This document shows, one piece after another, positions 1 to 11,170 of a stretch of 64,000 nt of DNA (position 1 is its first letter; every line of letters starts with the position of its first letter). The notes below the pieces were generated by a model. It was not told where the DNA came from. It ran no database searches and saw only the letters and a program-made list of their open reading frames with translations. Origin of the DNA: Paramecium tetraurelia (Eukaryota; Ciliophora; Oligohymenophorea; Peniculida; Parameciidae); NCBI RefSeq assembly GCF_000165425.1, contig NW_001799577.1:1-64000 (forward strand). The letters are read 5' to 3'. The position numbers were made by a program, and so were the translations under genes.

Positions 1-48
1 CCCAAACCCTACCCCAACCCCAAACCCAAACCCAAACCCAAACCCCAA
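1..48. repeat. Telomeric repeats at the left chromosome end
   Basis: The window opens with tandem CCCAAA and CCCCAA units, the C-rich strand of a telomere reading into the chromosome. The mixture of C3A3 and C4A2 units is the known signature of Paramecium macronuclear telomeres, where telomerase inserts either base at one position. Near base 7 one unit reads CCCTA, an off-type repeat. Unique sequence starts around base 49. Confidence 0.96.
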
Positions 49-410
49 TTGGAAAACCCCGTCTAGTTCAGGAAACAAACCAAACCTATTTTCAGAATTT
101 CTGCAGAACAAAAATATAATAAAGATTTTTCTCTATTTGCAATCAAAATTCAAATGTATAGTGTTTGATCTCAACAAAAATAAAATAGAGTAAGAATTTC
201 CATTAGTGAATAAATAATGAAAGAATAATATAAAAGAAGATTTTAAAGTAAAATTACTCTTTCAAATATCATAATAGTCATCAAATTAATATGTTTTTTC
301 TCAAATTTCTTTAAGATTTTATAGTCTATATTTATTTATTATTTGAAGTAATATAAATATATTTTATGCATATTTATTCCAATTTATTCATTTATAATTA
401 ATTAATTCAA
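49..410. other. Subtelomeric AT-rich stretch, no gene seen
   Basis: About 360 bases between the telomeric repeats and the first gene. Both strands are interrupted by TGA in all frames and I see no conserved protein motif, RNA or tandem repeat. The C-terminal frame of the HIT-family gene ends at 411. Confidence 0.6.
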
Positions 411-895
411 TCATAATAAGCTCTATTCAAAGTGAGCTCTTAATTTTTAGGCTTCTTAATTCATATCTTCCTCACTTCTCTCCGTTTTTTAATTTTCAGC
501 TTAAGATATCAAAATCTTTTCCTTAATAAGGTATTATATGGCAATGAACACTTGGTATAGTTTAACCAGCATGCATTCCATCTTAAATGGAAACATGGCA
601 ATTAGTCTTAAAATTGTGAAAATATTTACTTTGTAGATATCAGACATCACTTTTGCAACTTCTTGGACAGTTATCCAAAATTCTACAGCTTCTACTTCTG
701 TCATATCATAGAGTCTTTTTACAGGTCTTTTTGAACACACTAATACATGACCTTTTCATTTTTGAATAAAAAAATACCTGGCGCCACTGGTTTTAAATTT
801 ACTGTAGCGAATACATGTCTTCTTAAGATAAATAACTGTGAATAAGGTAATTAGATGGGTCCAAATTAAACAAATTATTATATTGGTTTAGGCAT
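411..895 (-). pseudogene. FHIT-type HIT-family dinucleoside hydrolase, C-terminus disrupted
   Basis: Homologue of FHIT, which hydrolyses diadenosine triphosphate to AMP and ADP. Reading from the ATG at 895 with TAA/TAG as Gln and two introns (752-777, 26 nt; 607-629, 23 nt) gives the FHIT core: LKPVAPGHVLVCSKRPVKRL, then SIQDGMHAGQT and the histidine-triad region SVHCHII (canonical VHVHV in human FHIT). The frame meets TGA at 496-498, about 116 codons in. The FHIT C-terminal helix nevertheless follows in the next frame (RSEEDMNQEAQKLRAHF, compare human RSEEEMAAEAAALRVYF) and ends at TGA 411-413. No GT-AG intron joins the two frames, so this is either a one-base frameshift in a telomere-proximal gene, or an assembly error. 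The catalytic core itself looks complete. Confidence 0.82.
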
Positions 896-2257
896 TTTTT
901 TTAATATATATATTGATCTTTATTTATAAGTTGTTAATTAAAGTTTCAGAGGAGACAATAAAAGTAAAGTAATTTTGAGAAGAAGATAATAACAATAAAA
1001 GAACAAAGAAAAATTGAAAAATTTTAGAAAAATAAAGTGAAGGAATCGAATGTGAATGATCTGAAAATTTTTTTACTGTATTTCCAATCTCATGTATTAG
1101 CTTGAATAATTATTAAACTACATTTATTATTATTTAATGTATACTCAGGTGATAGCAAGAGGAATATTTATTTTCACTTTTTATTCATTGATAGGAGCTA
1201 TAAGAAAAAGAGCTTTATTAACAAAGAGCGATATCATTTGGATTAGATTTCAGCCTTTAATCAAATAAATAATATAATAATTTTGAATCATAATATAAAG
1301 TTATTATTATTATTCTACCCTGTTAAGAGAAAAGAAAACATAAATTATTTAATCAATATTATGTTTCTAAAACAAAATATTGTTAAAATTTATCGAAAAT
1401 AGTGGATGTGTGTTGTTTGATTAAATTTCTTTATTATACATTACTCATAAATCCAATTGTGATTTTTGAACTATAATGATATATTTTTCTTTGCTCAGCA
1501 ATTCTGAAACTTTATTTAAACAATTTTGCTCTCTCAAAATGGTTTTTCTTTAATAAATGTTGGATTTCTATCCAAAATTGTAATCATTCTGACAAATCAT
1601 AGTAACCTTTTGCAAAATGTGATTCTGAGTGTTCATTGTTTACTCTCCAATTTAAGAAACCAGATCAAAATTAAGGAGGAAATTATCTTAAAAAATCTCT
1701 AATTATTAACAGCAAAATGGCGAGCCACATTAGTAATTTCAGCTGAGGTCAACATTTAGTAAAGGACTAAATAGAAATAAGAATTTATCATTTAATTAAA
1801 TTGTAGAGATGTAATTTTAAATAATTGATAGTGGAGTAGAGTGGAAAACTAAAAATACATTAAATAAGAAGAATACTCATTCTTCATAACTAACTGTTAA
1901 TAAAGCCAAGCCTCATATTACTAATAAGAATAATTGCTGAAATTTTTTAGAATAAATTTTTTTTATAACCCAAATTAACCTGTATAAGGTTGCTAGATCT
2001 CATAAACATGTTTCTAAAATCCTAAATAATTGGACAACCAACTTTGAACTAATACAGCAACGATTAAAAATATTAAACTATGTGGTGATAAGAATACTTA
2101 TCTGGTTTACAGCTGAGCGAAGGCAGTCATTTTATTGTCAATAACCATTCTTGGTAGAAGAGAATAGGAGTAAAAGTCCAACATTTATAATAACTTATGG
2201 TATGATTATAAAAAATCATGAAATAGAATGCTAATATTTTTGATAACAATATATATA
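896..2257. other. Gene-poor subtelomeric region
   Basis: Around 1.36 kb without a gene I can support. Around 1930-2210 on the plus strand there are runs that look like worn coding sequence (for example a stretch reading IKLCGDKNTYLVYS) but they are cut by TGA and change frame, and I do not recognise a family. Probably non-coding or the remains of a decayed subtelomeric gene. Confidence 0.5.
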
Positions 2258-3588
<1,331 letters not shown>

Positions 3589-3822
3589 AATTTATTATTA
3601 ATTAATAAAAACGATATTTTTTTAATGCTTAAAAATAACTGAAACTTATAATATGGATATAAAAATTATATAAATAACTAAATTACATTTGAAAAACATT
3701 ACATAATTCTAATTATTTTCTTTATGAATATTAATTCTTACATTTCTAAGTAACTATTAATATCAGATAGCTTGTTATTTTATCTAAGAAAGTTATTTTA
3801 CATGTACTTATATTTACTATAC

Positions 3823-5660
3823 TCATAATTAACATTATTAAAAATCAGATAATTTTTAGATGTCAAGAGGCTTATGAAGTATTTGCAGCATTCCAACTTC
3901 TTTGTATTTTTCCACTTCTTCATCGCTAGTAAATGCAGTTAAACCAATAATGGGAATTTTTGGTAATTATTGATTTTACATCATTTCTCTTAATTTCTTC
4001 TTTGTTTTCCATCAGTCCATGATATGCATTTAACTATCCATAAGTATCCTATAACCCATACATTTTGGGCAACATTTTGAAGGATTTTAAACTTTCTCGA
4101 TTGCTTATCTGCCATCAAATACCTATCTTAACATAATAATATTTATACTATATCCACATTCATTCCTTGCTAAACCAAGAGCAATTATAGAGATATTTAA
4201 TTAAAAACTTCATCATCAACACTTAAATTTGTATTACAACAAAGTAACGTTAATCCAGTTTCCTTTAATGATAATTATAGGAAGATTATCTAATGTTTAA
4301 TTGATTTGTTATTTTATTTTTATTATTGTGGTTAGTTTGAAGTGGAGTATTACATGAAGGCTTTCTTTAATTCAATAGTTCAATCGAACAATGTTTCAAT
4401 TCAAAACGAAGTATTTTTCTTGAGATATCTCTGATTGAGACACTGATCAAATTGCATTCGTCTTATTCACTCGTTTTTGACTAGAATCTTACTTGTAGAT
4501 TTTAATTTGATATTAATTAGTAACCCAAATTCAGCTCTCAAAGTGGGCATACTTCTCATTCAAGGAATTGATTTTTTTGAGTGCTAACCATAAGTTTATA
4601 CTTAAGTTTAAGCAGAAATATGATTTAAATATGAAATGAACAGTCATACCTGCATCCGCCATCTGATTCAATTTTAATACTGTTTCTTTTAATTGATGAT
4701 AAGTAGCTCAAAAACATTTAGCAAATTATTAAGCCAAATCCTTGCAATTATTATGTTCTTGTAGTAGTATGTTATTCTTAATTTATTATCGATCTAATTG
4801 AAGTAAGTTATTTTCTTGTCAAACCTATTAGTTCATCTTTTGTTGAAATTCAATCTCATTTAGATCCCAGCTATCCAACTTTACTAATACATACCCAGTT
4901 TCTGAGTAAGTAAGAGTTTTTTGAATGATATTAGTTAGGACTTAAAGTAACCTCAGTAATCTGTTTTAATTTGAGTCAATAGAGACATTGGTCGGCTAGT
5001 TTCGAAGGCAAGACTTAGATTCTTAAATTGAAATTGGAATCTAAATTATTCAGTTATTTCATTTATTATTTTCTAAAGTTTAAATTAACTGAATAAAAGG
5101 TCTAATAACTTTGCATTTATTTAGCTGAAGTCTATGATGTCATTTATTAAATGATTTTATAATTTAAATACTGATAAACATGTTTATAAATACTAGTCCT
5201 TGATTAATCCATCCAATTTGGTATCTCTTATTGCTGTTTATAAAAATATTTAGCACTGTTTAAAGGAGTTCTTACTTAATTCTTATGAATATGATAAAAC
5301 AATCTTAGTTTTAAACTTATTGTTTTTTTCCAATTTCGATAACTCATTTTATTTTGTACCATCCTGAATTATCACAATCGATATTTTATTACTTACAATA
5401 ATACCCTATAATAAAAAAATATCTTCCTTTAATTATTAAGAGCGGATACGAAAGTACTCTTTAGCAATAGGGGGTCTCGGACTTGAAAAAAGTTTTTCTT
5501 TTTAATATCTGGAGGAAAAGTATTCTTCAAAAAGTTTTTATGATGATGGTAGGAAATACATAATGGTATAAGTATTGTTGCTAGGAGTGAGTTCAAATCA
5601 TCGTTTCTATATTTCAAACTGACTAATAATGTAGAAGCCAACCCACTGATGACTTCCATA
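3823..5660 (-). pseudogene. Decayed hybrid histidine kinase (HisKA, HATPase remnant, receiver domain)
   Basis: The remains of a sensor hybrid kinase read on the minus strand. Near 5240-5280 is an H-box remnant, HKNQVRTPLNSA (canonical SHELRTPLNSI). Near 4880-4930 is an N-box-like part of the ATPase (TNIIQKTLTYSETGYVLVKL). At 4150-4220 a receiver start reads SVDDEVFNQISLQLLL. Downstream is FDGRQAIEKV, then RILMDSQMHIMD followed at once by TGA where MDG is expected, and then IPIIGLTAFTSDEEV and ILHKPLDI, ending at 3823. The phospho-acceptor Asp lies in LMD. The in-frame TGA and at least two further frame changes, none at a plausible intron, indicate a broken gene. An upstream hydrophobic segment (5429-5659) may be the membrane-bound sensor part. 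Confidence 0.72.
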
Positions 5661-6163
5661 GGAGTATTAGTATTTTATTATTGAAATATGTCTGAACAAA
5701 AGGATAGTCAAGGATATATTAAATGATTGTTTCATTTTGTTGAGAAAACATTCCAATTAAAAAGCAATATAACCTTATTAATGGCTAGTCCATCTAACAC
5801 AAGTTTATCAATCTTTAAAGCAATTATATTTAGTAAGCAGCAAACTATTCTTAATATTTAAATTATTCACCTTATGAAATTATGCATAGAATAGAGATGA
5901 TAAAATAAACATAAAGGTTTTTCATAATTAATTATATAAATATCATTAGGTTTAAAATAATTTTTTTATTCATTTTAGAAAGCATAGTGCAAGGTTATAT
6001 TTACTACCAATCTCATTACCAAATCTTCTTACAATAAGTTCAATTGTACCTATTTTAGAAGAATCTAAATTAGTTTCGACTTAGAATTAGATGCAACGCC
6101 TCAAGATGGGCAAATTATATGTTTGTGAATTAATTACTTTTATGTTAAAACAAATATCAAATA
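5661..6163 (-). other. Unassigned region with one short coding-like stretch
   Basis: Between the kinase remnant and the WRAP53-like stop. On the minus strand about 45 open codons at roughly 5985-6145 read like protein (ending KIGTIELIVRRFGNEIGSK and then a TGA), but there is no start codon and no family I recognise. It could be an unannotated small exon or a relic. Nothing else is visible. Confidence 0.35.
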
Positions 6164-7140
6164 TCATGAGTTGATTGTGAAATTTTATATCCCTGTTAAA
6201 AAAGTTTCTTCCTCATCAAACTTTCTTTATCCGTAGCTCACATAACATTAGCCATTATCTTAAATGATACTAGAATGGACACATGAGTTTGATATTTAAT
6301 ATTCGACTCTTTTCAAATCACTTTTATATACGTAGGCAGTTCCATCATCATTCCCTATTAACAATTCTCTATTATGATTAATATCGAAATTCATTCTTTA
6401 GTTTGACTGATTCTTCCTTTCAAAGTATTATAAAAATGTACTCGTATTTCTCAAATCCTTAATTTATTAGTCTAAAAAATACCCATTAATAAATATAATC
6501 ATCGAATCGAGCGCAAGAATAAAAAAATAACGAATCCACCTTATCAAATTTCAAATGGGTTATTCCCCCAATGTGTACTCTTGCTTCACCAATTTATTTA
6601 TCTTATTAAGTATCAACAATTTTAATAACTTTATTGAATTGACCCAATAACAAAATATTTTTTGCTATCCCGTAATTTTCATTTTATTCACAACAATCTA
6701 AACATGAAATATAATCATAATTGTTAATGCATTTGTAATTTATGATCTAAAATTTCTATAAGTCATATTCATGTAAGAATCCTTTTCCACATCCAATTAA
6801 GTTATTACTTTCCTAAAATATCATAATCATCATTCTTACAGTCAGTCTTTTCATTTCTAATGGAGCTAAAAACATCTCAGAATTAGGTTTGATATCATGT
6901 AGTCTCATTTACTGTTTCCATTCTCCATCCTCTTTTTGATAAATAGCAATCTATCTTAATTTATTTCTATATCGTTACAGGCATATTTCTGATTGATGTA
7001 ATTAACATGTCTTTATAAACCATCGCATCATACACTGGATTGGGAAAATTAATTTATTACTCGAATTATGAATCCGTTTCCTTTAATATTACTTTACTTT
7101 GTTCTGTTATAAAAATGAATTTGTTTTCATATAACTTCAT
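6164..7140 (-). CDS. WRAP53/TCAB1-like WD-repeat protein
   Basis: Resembles TCAB1 (WRAP53, WDR79), the WD-repeat protein that binds CAB-box small RNAs and delivers telomerase and scaRNPs to their nuclear sites. Diagnostic stretches are GGITHLKF (family GGITHL), then DDYIYQW joined across a 25-nt intron to DLRNTSTFLQYF, NQRMNFDINHNRELLIGNDD (human NQRIYFDLDPTGQFLVSGS), then NSCVHSSI and YGQRKFDEEETF. N-terminal blades include SIRNMPVTIQ, matching the family RDHPIHLW. A frame change after GWRMET needs a second intron, best fitted by a 37-nt GT-AG stretch. The product is about 300 residues, shorter than animal WRAP53 because the N-terminal extension is absent. Assignment rests on motifs; a role with ciliate telomerase or scaRNAs is inference. 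Confidence 0.8.
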
Positions 7141-7675
7141 TCTTTTAATAAAATCCTCCTCCTGTTTTATCATAAAAATCGATTATTTCAAAAATAAATA
7201 ATTTTATAAACTATTCACAAATAAAATAATTAGAAATGATCAAGAATAATTTTTTATTATTATTAAAAATGAATAAGCCAGGATAAGAGAAGTAAATGAT
7301 GAATTAAAATGAAAAAATTTTATAAAAATAACAAAGCCACAAACAAAAATATAAACTAGAAAAACTCTATAAAATTTTGTGTAGGTTTGATTAAATCTTA
7401 GAATCGTCAAATTTTAGGGAAAGTGAACGAATTTGTAAACTTTTACTCTATTTCTTATCTATAACCAACAATAAATAAATAAATAAAACAGTTAATAGAT
7501 GATTAGAATTACTTTGAATATGAGGAAAATATTATTTCATTTAGAAGGTAGCTCTCTCCTATTTGATTTATTACACTTTTCTATCGATTATAAGGCAAAA
7601 GAAATCAAATGTCTTTGATAATATAATTATTAGCTCTTATATTTTTAGTTTATTTCATTTATATATTTTAATAAA
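7141..7675. other. Intergenic region between divergent genes
   Basis: About 535 bases between the start codons of the WRAP53-like gene (minus) and the RING gene (plus). Very AT-rich, with TGA in all frames on both strands. It must hold both promoters, but I see no recognisable motif beyond A/T tracts. Confidence 0.6.
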
Positions 7676-8452
7676 ATGGATGATTAAACTCTTTTAGAAA
7701 GGCTAATAGAGACAGAAGAATAGTGTAAAAAGATCAAAAGCTCACTAAATTCTATATAATTGTACTTAAATATATAATTAATAATTGTCATAAGTTATAT
7801 TTCATTACCTTGGTATTATGAATATTAAAAGGCATCAATTTTTTATTTGATTTGTAGATTATTGCAATATTCATTTCACCTCTTTAGTGTAATCTAAATA
7901 AAATAAACTGTTGAAATAATTTCTGAAAGTTCAAGATAATTTATAGAATCATTGAATGATTAAATTGATGTTTGGGCAGCAGTAAAGGGAAATCATGGAA
8001 CGCTAAGCAAATGCAATTAATTTGTTTATATAATAATGTTCGGCTTAGGGAATGTGGTGTTGTTGCAAAATACTCTATTGCTCAGTAAATGGATTTTAGT
8101 TGTTCAATTGATATTTGGATGGGTTGTACTAGCTACAATAGTTCTTGGCTTATTTGCAATATGTTTGATTTTGCCCTTTTTACTATATCGAGTCTATCGC
8201 TAAAGATTAGAAGAAGAAAGAAGAAGATAAGAGCAAGCACTTCGGTTGATTGGAACTTAATTCAAATACTCAGAATTAAATGGTCAAACATTTTAACCTT
8301 GCTATATTTGTTTATAAAATTATGATTAAGATGATCTGATAGTCAAATTATCTTGTAATCCAAATCATATATTTCATTCAGACTGTATTCGGCCATGGGC
8401 TGAAATAAATGATACATGTCCTGTTTGTAGATAAAGATTATCATAATAATGA
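7676..8452 (+). CDS. Membrane-anchored RING-H2 E3 ubiquitin ligase
   Basis: A single uninterrupted ORF of 258 codons from ATG 7676 to TGA 8450. Two or more hydrophobic segments occupy the middle (around residues 38-75 and 115-165, for example [14 protein letters not shown] and [16 protein letters not shown]). A basic/acidic linker ([13 protein letters not shown]) follows, then a C-terminal RING-H2 finger: CYIC, then [13 protein letters not shown] and CPVCR, supplying the C3H2C3 zinc ligands with the PW that contacts E2 enzymes. The protein should sit in an endomembrane with the RING in the cytosol and transfer ubiquitin from an E2. It converges with the MORN gene, 51 bp away. No intron was needed. 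Confidence 0.9.
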
Positions 8453-8503
8453 TTAGTTAACACTTTATTACTATATTCACAAAAGATGATATCAGATTTG
8501 ATT

Positions 8504-9893
8504 TCATAGTTATATTTTCTATAATTTAAATCTTCCAATTCTAAGCGTTTGCTTATAAGGGGAAAATTTAACCAGTTGCTCAAGTTTTTAGTTGTTAGTA
8601 ATTTAATTCGAATTTGATCTTTATTTTTATTATAAAAGAGGTATTTTACAATTACCCATTGATTAGGTTCTGCTTCTGGTTTGAATTGCAGGGGTAGCTT
8701 TTTTCTACAATTAAAGACTCCTTTTCATAGGTGTAAAATCGATGTTTTATGGTTTGCTCTCAACATTTAAGGTTTTCATCCGACATTATTGAGGATTTTT
8801 TTAGGGTATTTTTTGATTATTCTCATTTTTTCCTTCCGCCCCTGATGTTACTGTTTCTTCTTCTAATTCTTAGATTTCATCAATATTATTGAACTTCCAC
8901 TTTCTAGCAGTGGTTTCTTGAGTTTTCATTTTCTATTAAAATTTAAATCTTGTGTTAGATTTTTCTACTTATATTCCTCTATCCCACTCTCCTTTGTAAA
9001 AAATAACTCCATTTTAATACATCTCTCCATAACCCTACCTATAATCATCAAAATAATTCCCTTTATATACTGTCCCATTTGACCATACGAATTCTCCGTA
9101 TCCACATTTTTTATCATTAGAATATGCTCCCTCGTACCTATCTATTTTACCTTGAGTATTAGATTGCCAGACGCCATGGCCATGCCTCATGCCATCCATA
9201 AAGAAACCTAAAATTAACTCTATCTTCACCTTGATATAAACTTCCATTTTTCCAGTAGTATTCCCCATAACCATCTGGCTTACCACTCTTAAAACTACCC
9301 ACGTACTTGTCTCCATTTGCAAATTATTCTTCTCCCAATCCATGCTTCATGGATTATAAAAAGTCTCCTGTATACTAATCCCCTTACTTATGAGCTCAAA
9401 AAATACCATTTTCAGATTGATAAACTCCCTTTCCTTCAACAAAACCATTATTCCATTCACCCTTATACGAAGTATTTTATCCAAACCATTCACCATACCC
9501 GCTTTTCTTGCCATCTATCCAGTTCCCTTTATAGCTCTCTCCATTTGCCCAAACATATTCTCCATAACCATTTTACTTATTGTTATCATAGTTGCCGAAA
9601 TATTCAGCTCCACTTTAAAATTTTTCATATGCAAGCCCACACTTTTTATCATTTTGCCATTCTCCTACATAAATTCTAAATGAGTCTAAAAGTTTCAATA
9701 TGCCTATGTTAATATCTCTCAAATTACCTGTTCCATGCTTTAACCCGTTTTAAACTTAGCCGATGTAAATATAACTATTAGTTTATTCAATCTTAAATCC
9801 AGGTTGTTATGAAAGTTTTTCTAAATCTACAATTTTTGCTATATCTGTGTTTTTATTAAGCAACTCTCGTATTGTATCATCAAACATTTCCAT
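8504..9893 (-). CDS. MORN-repeat protein with basic Gln-rich C-terminal tail
   Basis: About 439 residues after removing three introns (24, 24 and 22 nt). The 24-nt intron near 9400 is a multiple of three and carries an in-frame TGA, so retention would stop translation. From about residue 45 a run of MORN repeats follows, for example GEYVWANGESYKGNWIDG, YQSENGDQYTGDF and YGEFVWSNGTVYKGNYFDD. MORN repeats bind membrane lipid and scaffold cortical or ciliary structures. Around residue 300 the repeats give way to a charged, Lys/Gln-rich tail of about 140 residues with no domain I recognise. The tail is in frame with the repeats and ends at TGA 8504-8506, so a separate small gene there is unnecessary. 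Start: first ATG of the frame, MEMFDDTIRELL. Confidence 0.85.
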
Positions 9894-10247
9894 ATGAAAT
9901 AATTATTAATAAATGAATCAATAACAGAAGAAATCAAAAAAAAGAAAGAAAAATTATGTCATAACTTTTCCTATTAACTCTCATTACAACATGAAATTAA
10001 TAAAATACATTATGAAATAAAATAAATTATCTGAATTATATATAGAATTTAACCAGAGAAATACTAATTTAATTTTGTATTTTGAAATCCTAAGATTTAA
10101 TTTACATAGCTTTTATTTTGATATTGTTAAAACTATGAATTTAGAAAAAATAGATTTGGTTCAAGAAAATCAATGGAATTAAATGATCGATTCAATAAGA
10201 TTAAAATTAATTGGATTAACTGCTATTTTATAAATATTTAATTTAAA
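9894..10247. other. Intergenic region between divergent genes
   Basis: About 350 AT-rich bases separating the MORN gene (minus) from the next plus-strand gene. I see nothing in it beyond A/T runs. Confidence 0.6.
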
Positions 10248-11123
10248 ATGTCACAAAATATAGTGTTTGATATCTCTCCAGAGAATAGCTCATCGTCAGA
10301 TGAAGATGAGTTCATAAAAATTGATCAATAAAACAGCTCAGTAAGATATAAATAAAATCCTCATAGATCTTAAGTGTAAGAGCTCCCAATTTATTTGACA
10401 GTGATACACCTTAATAGTTTCAAAAAATCCCAGAAACAACACATTCCATGAGGAAACAGCACACAGTTACTTTTGATACACTAAATACAAGTGAAGGGGA
10501 AAGAAAATAGTTAAATAAATGGAATTAATAAGAAAAAGAAAATAGAAATCGCAATACTTGCACAAACACAACAGAATTAACAGAAAAAGCTAGAGCCAGT
10601 AATAAAAGACATGCTAATGAAAGTGTAGAGTATTTATAATAACAGAAATCTTATTAACAATAATAAATTAAGTCCAATCAATGTAAATAGTTGTTATTAA
10701 TAAACATGTAGACAAAAAAGCTTAATAGCCAAAAAGAGCTACTAATGGAAACTATTCGTCGATTGATAACTTTTAGAATTAATCTATGGCACAAGAATTA
10801 TTGGAATTAGATTTACCTGCGCTTATTTCATAACTTACTAAAAAAAGAAGAGTAAATAATAATAGTTTTCACAACCATAATAATAGTTTGTTTTACAATT
10901 CAAACACTAAGTAATATTTCTTTTATATATGTTAGCTAGACCTTAGATACCACAAAAACAGGGCTGCATTGTTCGATAATCATTTAATAAGTAAAGTTCC
11001 TAAGAGGAAATTTCTATTGTCTAATAAACTAGAGAAAGATCAATCACAATGATTTTAAGGCAACCTGGAAAAATTGTTAATTAAAAGTAGTTAAAAAGTA
11101 ACAGCATTGCGTTGAGAAAATGA
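10248..11123 (+). CDS. Hypothetical low-complexity protein
   Basis: No family recognised. ATG at 10248 opens MSQNIVFDISPENSSSSDED, a Ser/Asp/Glu-rich start. Three introns give a continuous frame: 26 nt after DQQNSS, 29 nt near 10684, and 29 nt near 10910. The product is about 263 residues, rich in Gln, Asn, Lys and Ser, with a short possibly helical stretch (MAQELLELDLPALISQLTKK) and a Ser/Arg/Gln-rich C-terminus (QQTRERSITMILRQPGK) before TGA 11121-11123. There is no signal peptide, membrane segment or strong coiled coil. Other frames are also open here because TGA is rare, so the intron choices rest on amino-acid composition and splice-site fit. Probably a disordered cytosolic or cytoskeletal protein. 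Confidence 0.6.
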
Positions 11124-11170
11124 AGATATATTATTTTACTTTTAATTATTATTAATATATTTTTAATTAA

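Noticed and set aside
4010-4060. TGA in the receiver domain as a read-through or selenocysteine codon
   Set aside because: The position is the Gly of MDG, not a Cys site, and other frame changes are present nearby; decay of the gene is simpler.
8374-8583. Minus-strand ORF overlapping the RING gene 3' end
   Set aside because: The MORN protein tail uses another frame here and stops at 8504, leaving no need for a gene overlapping the RING coding sequence.
9317-9683. Two plus-strand ORFs of about 100-120 codons
   Set aside because: They lie antisense to the MORN repeats; repeat-encoded codons of the real gene on the minus strand create them.
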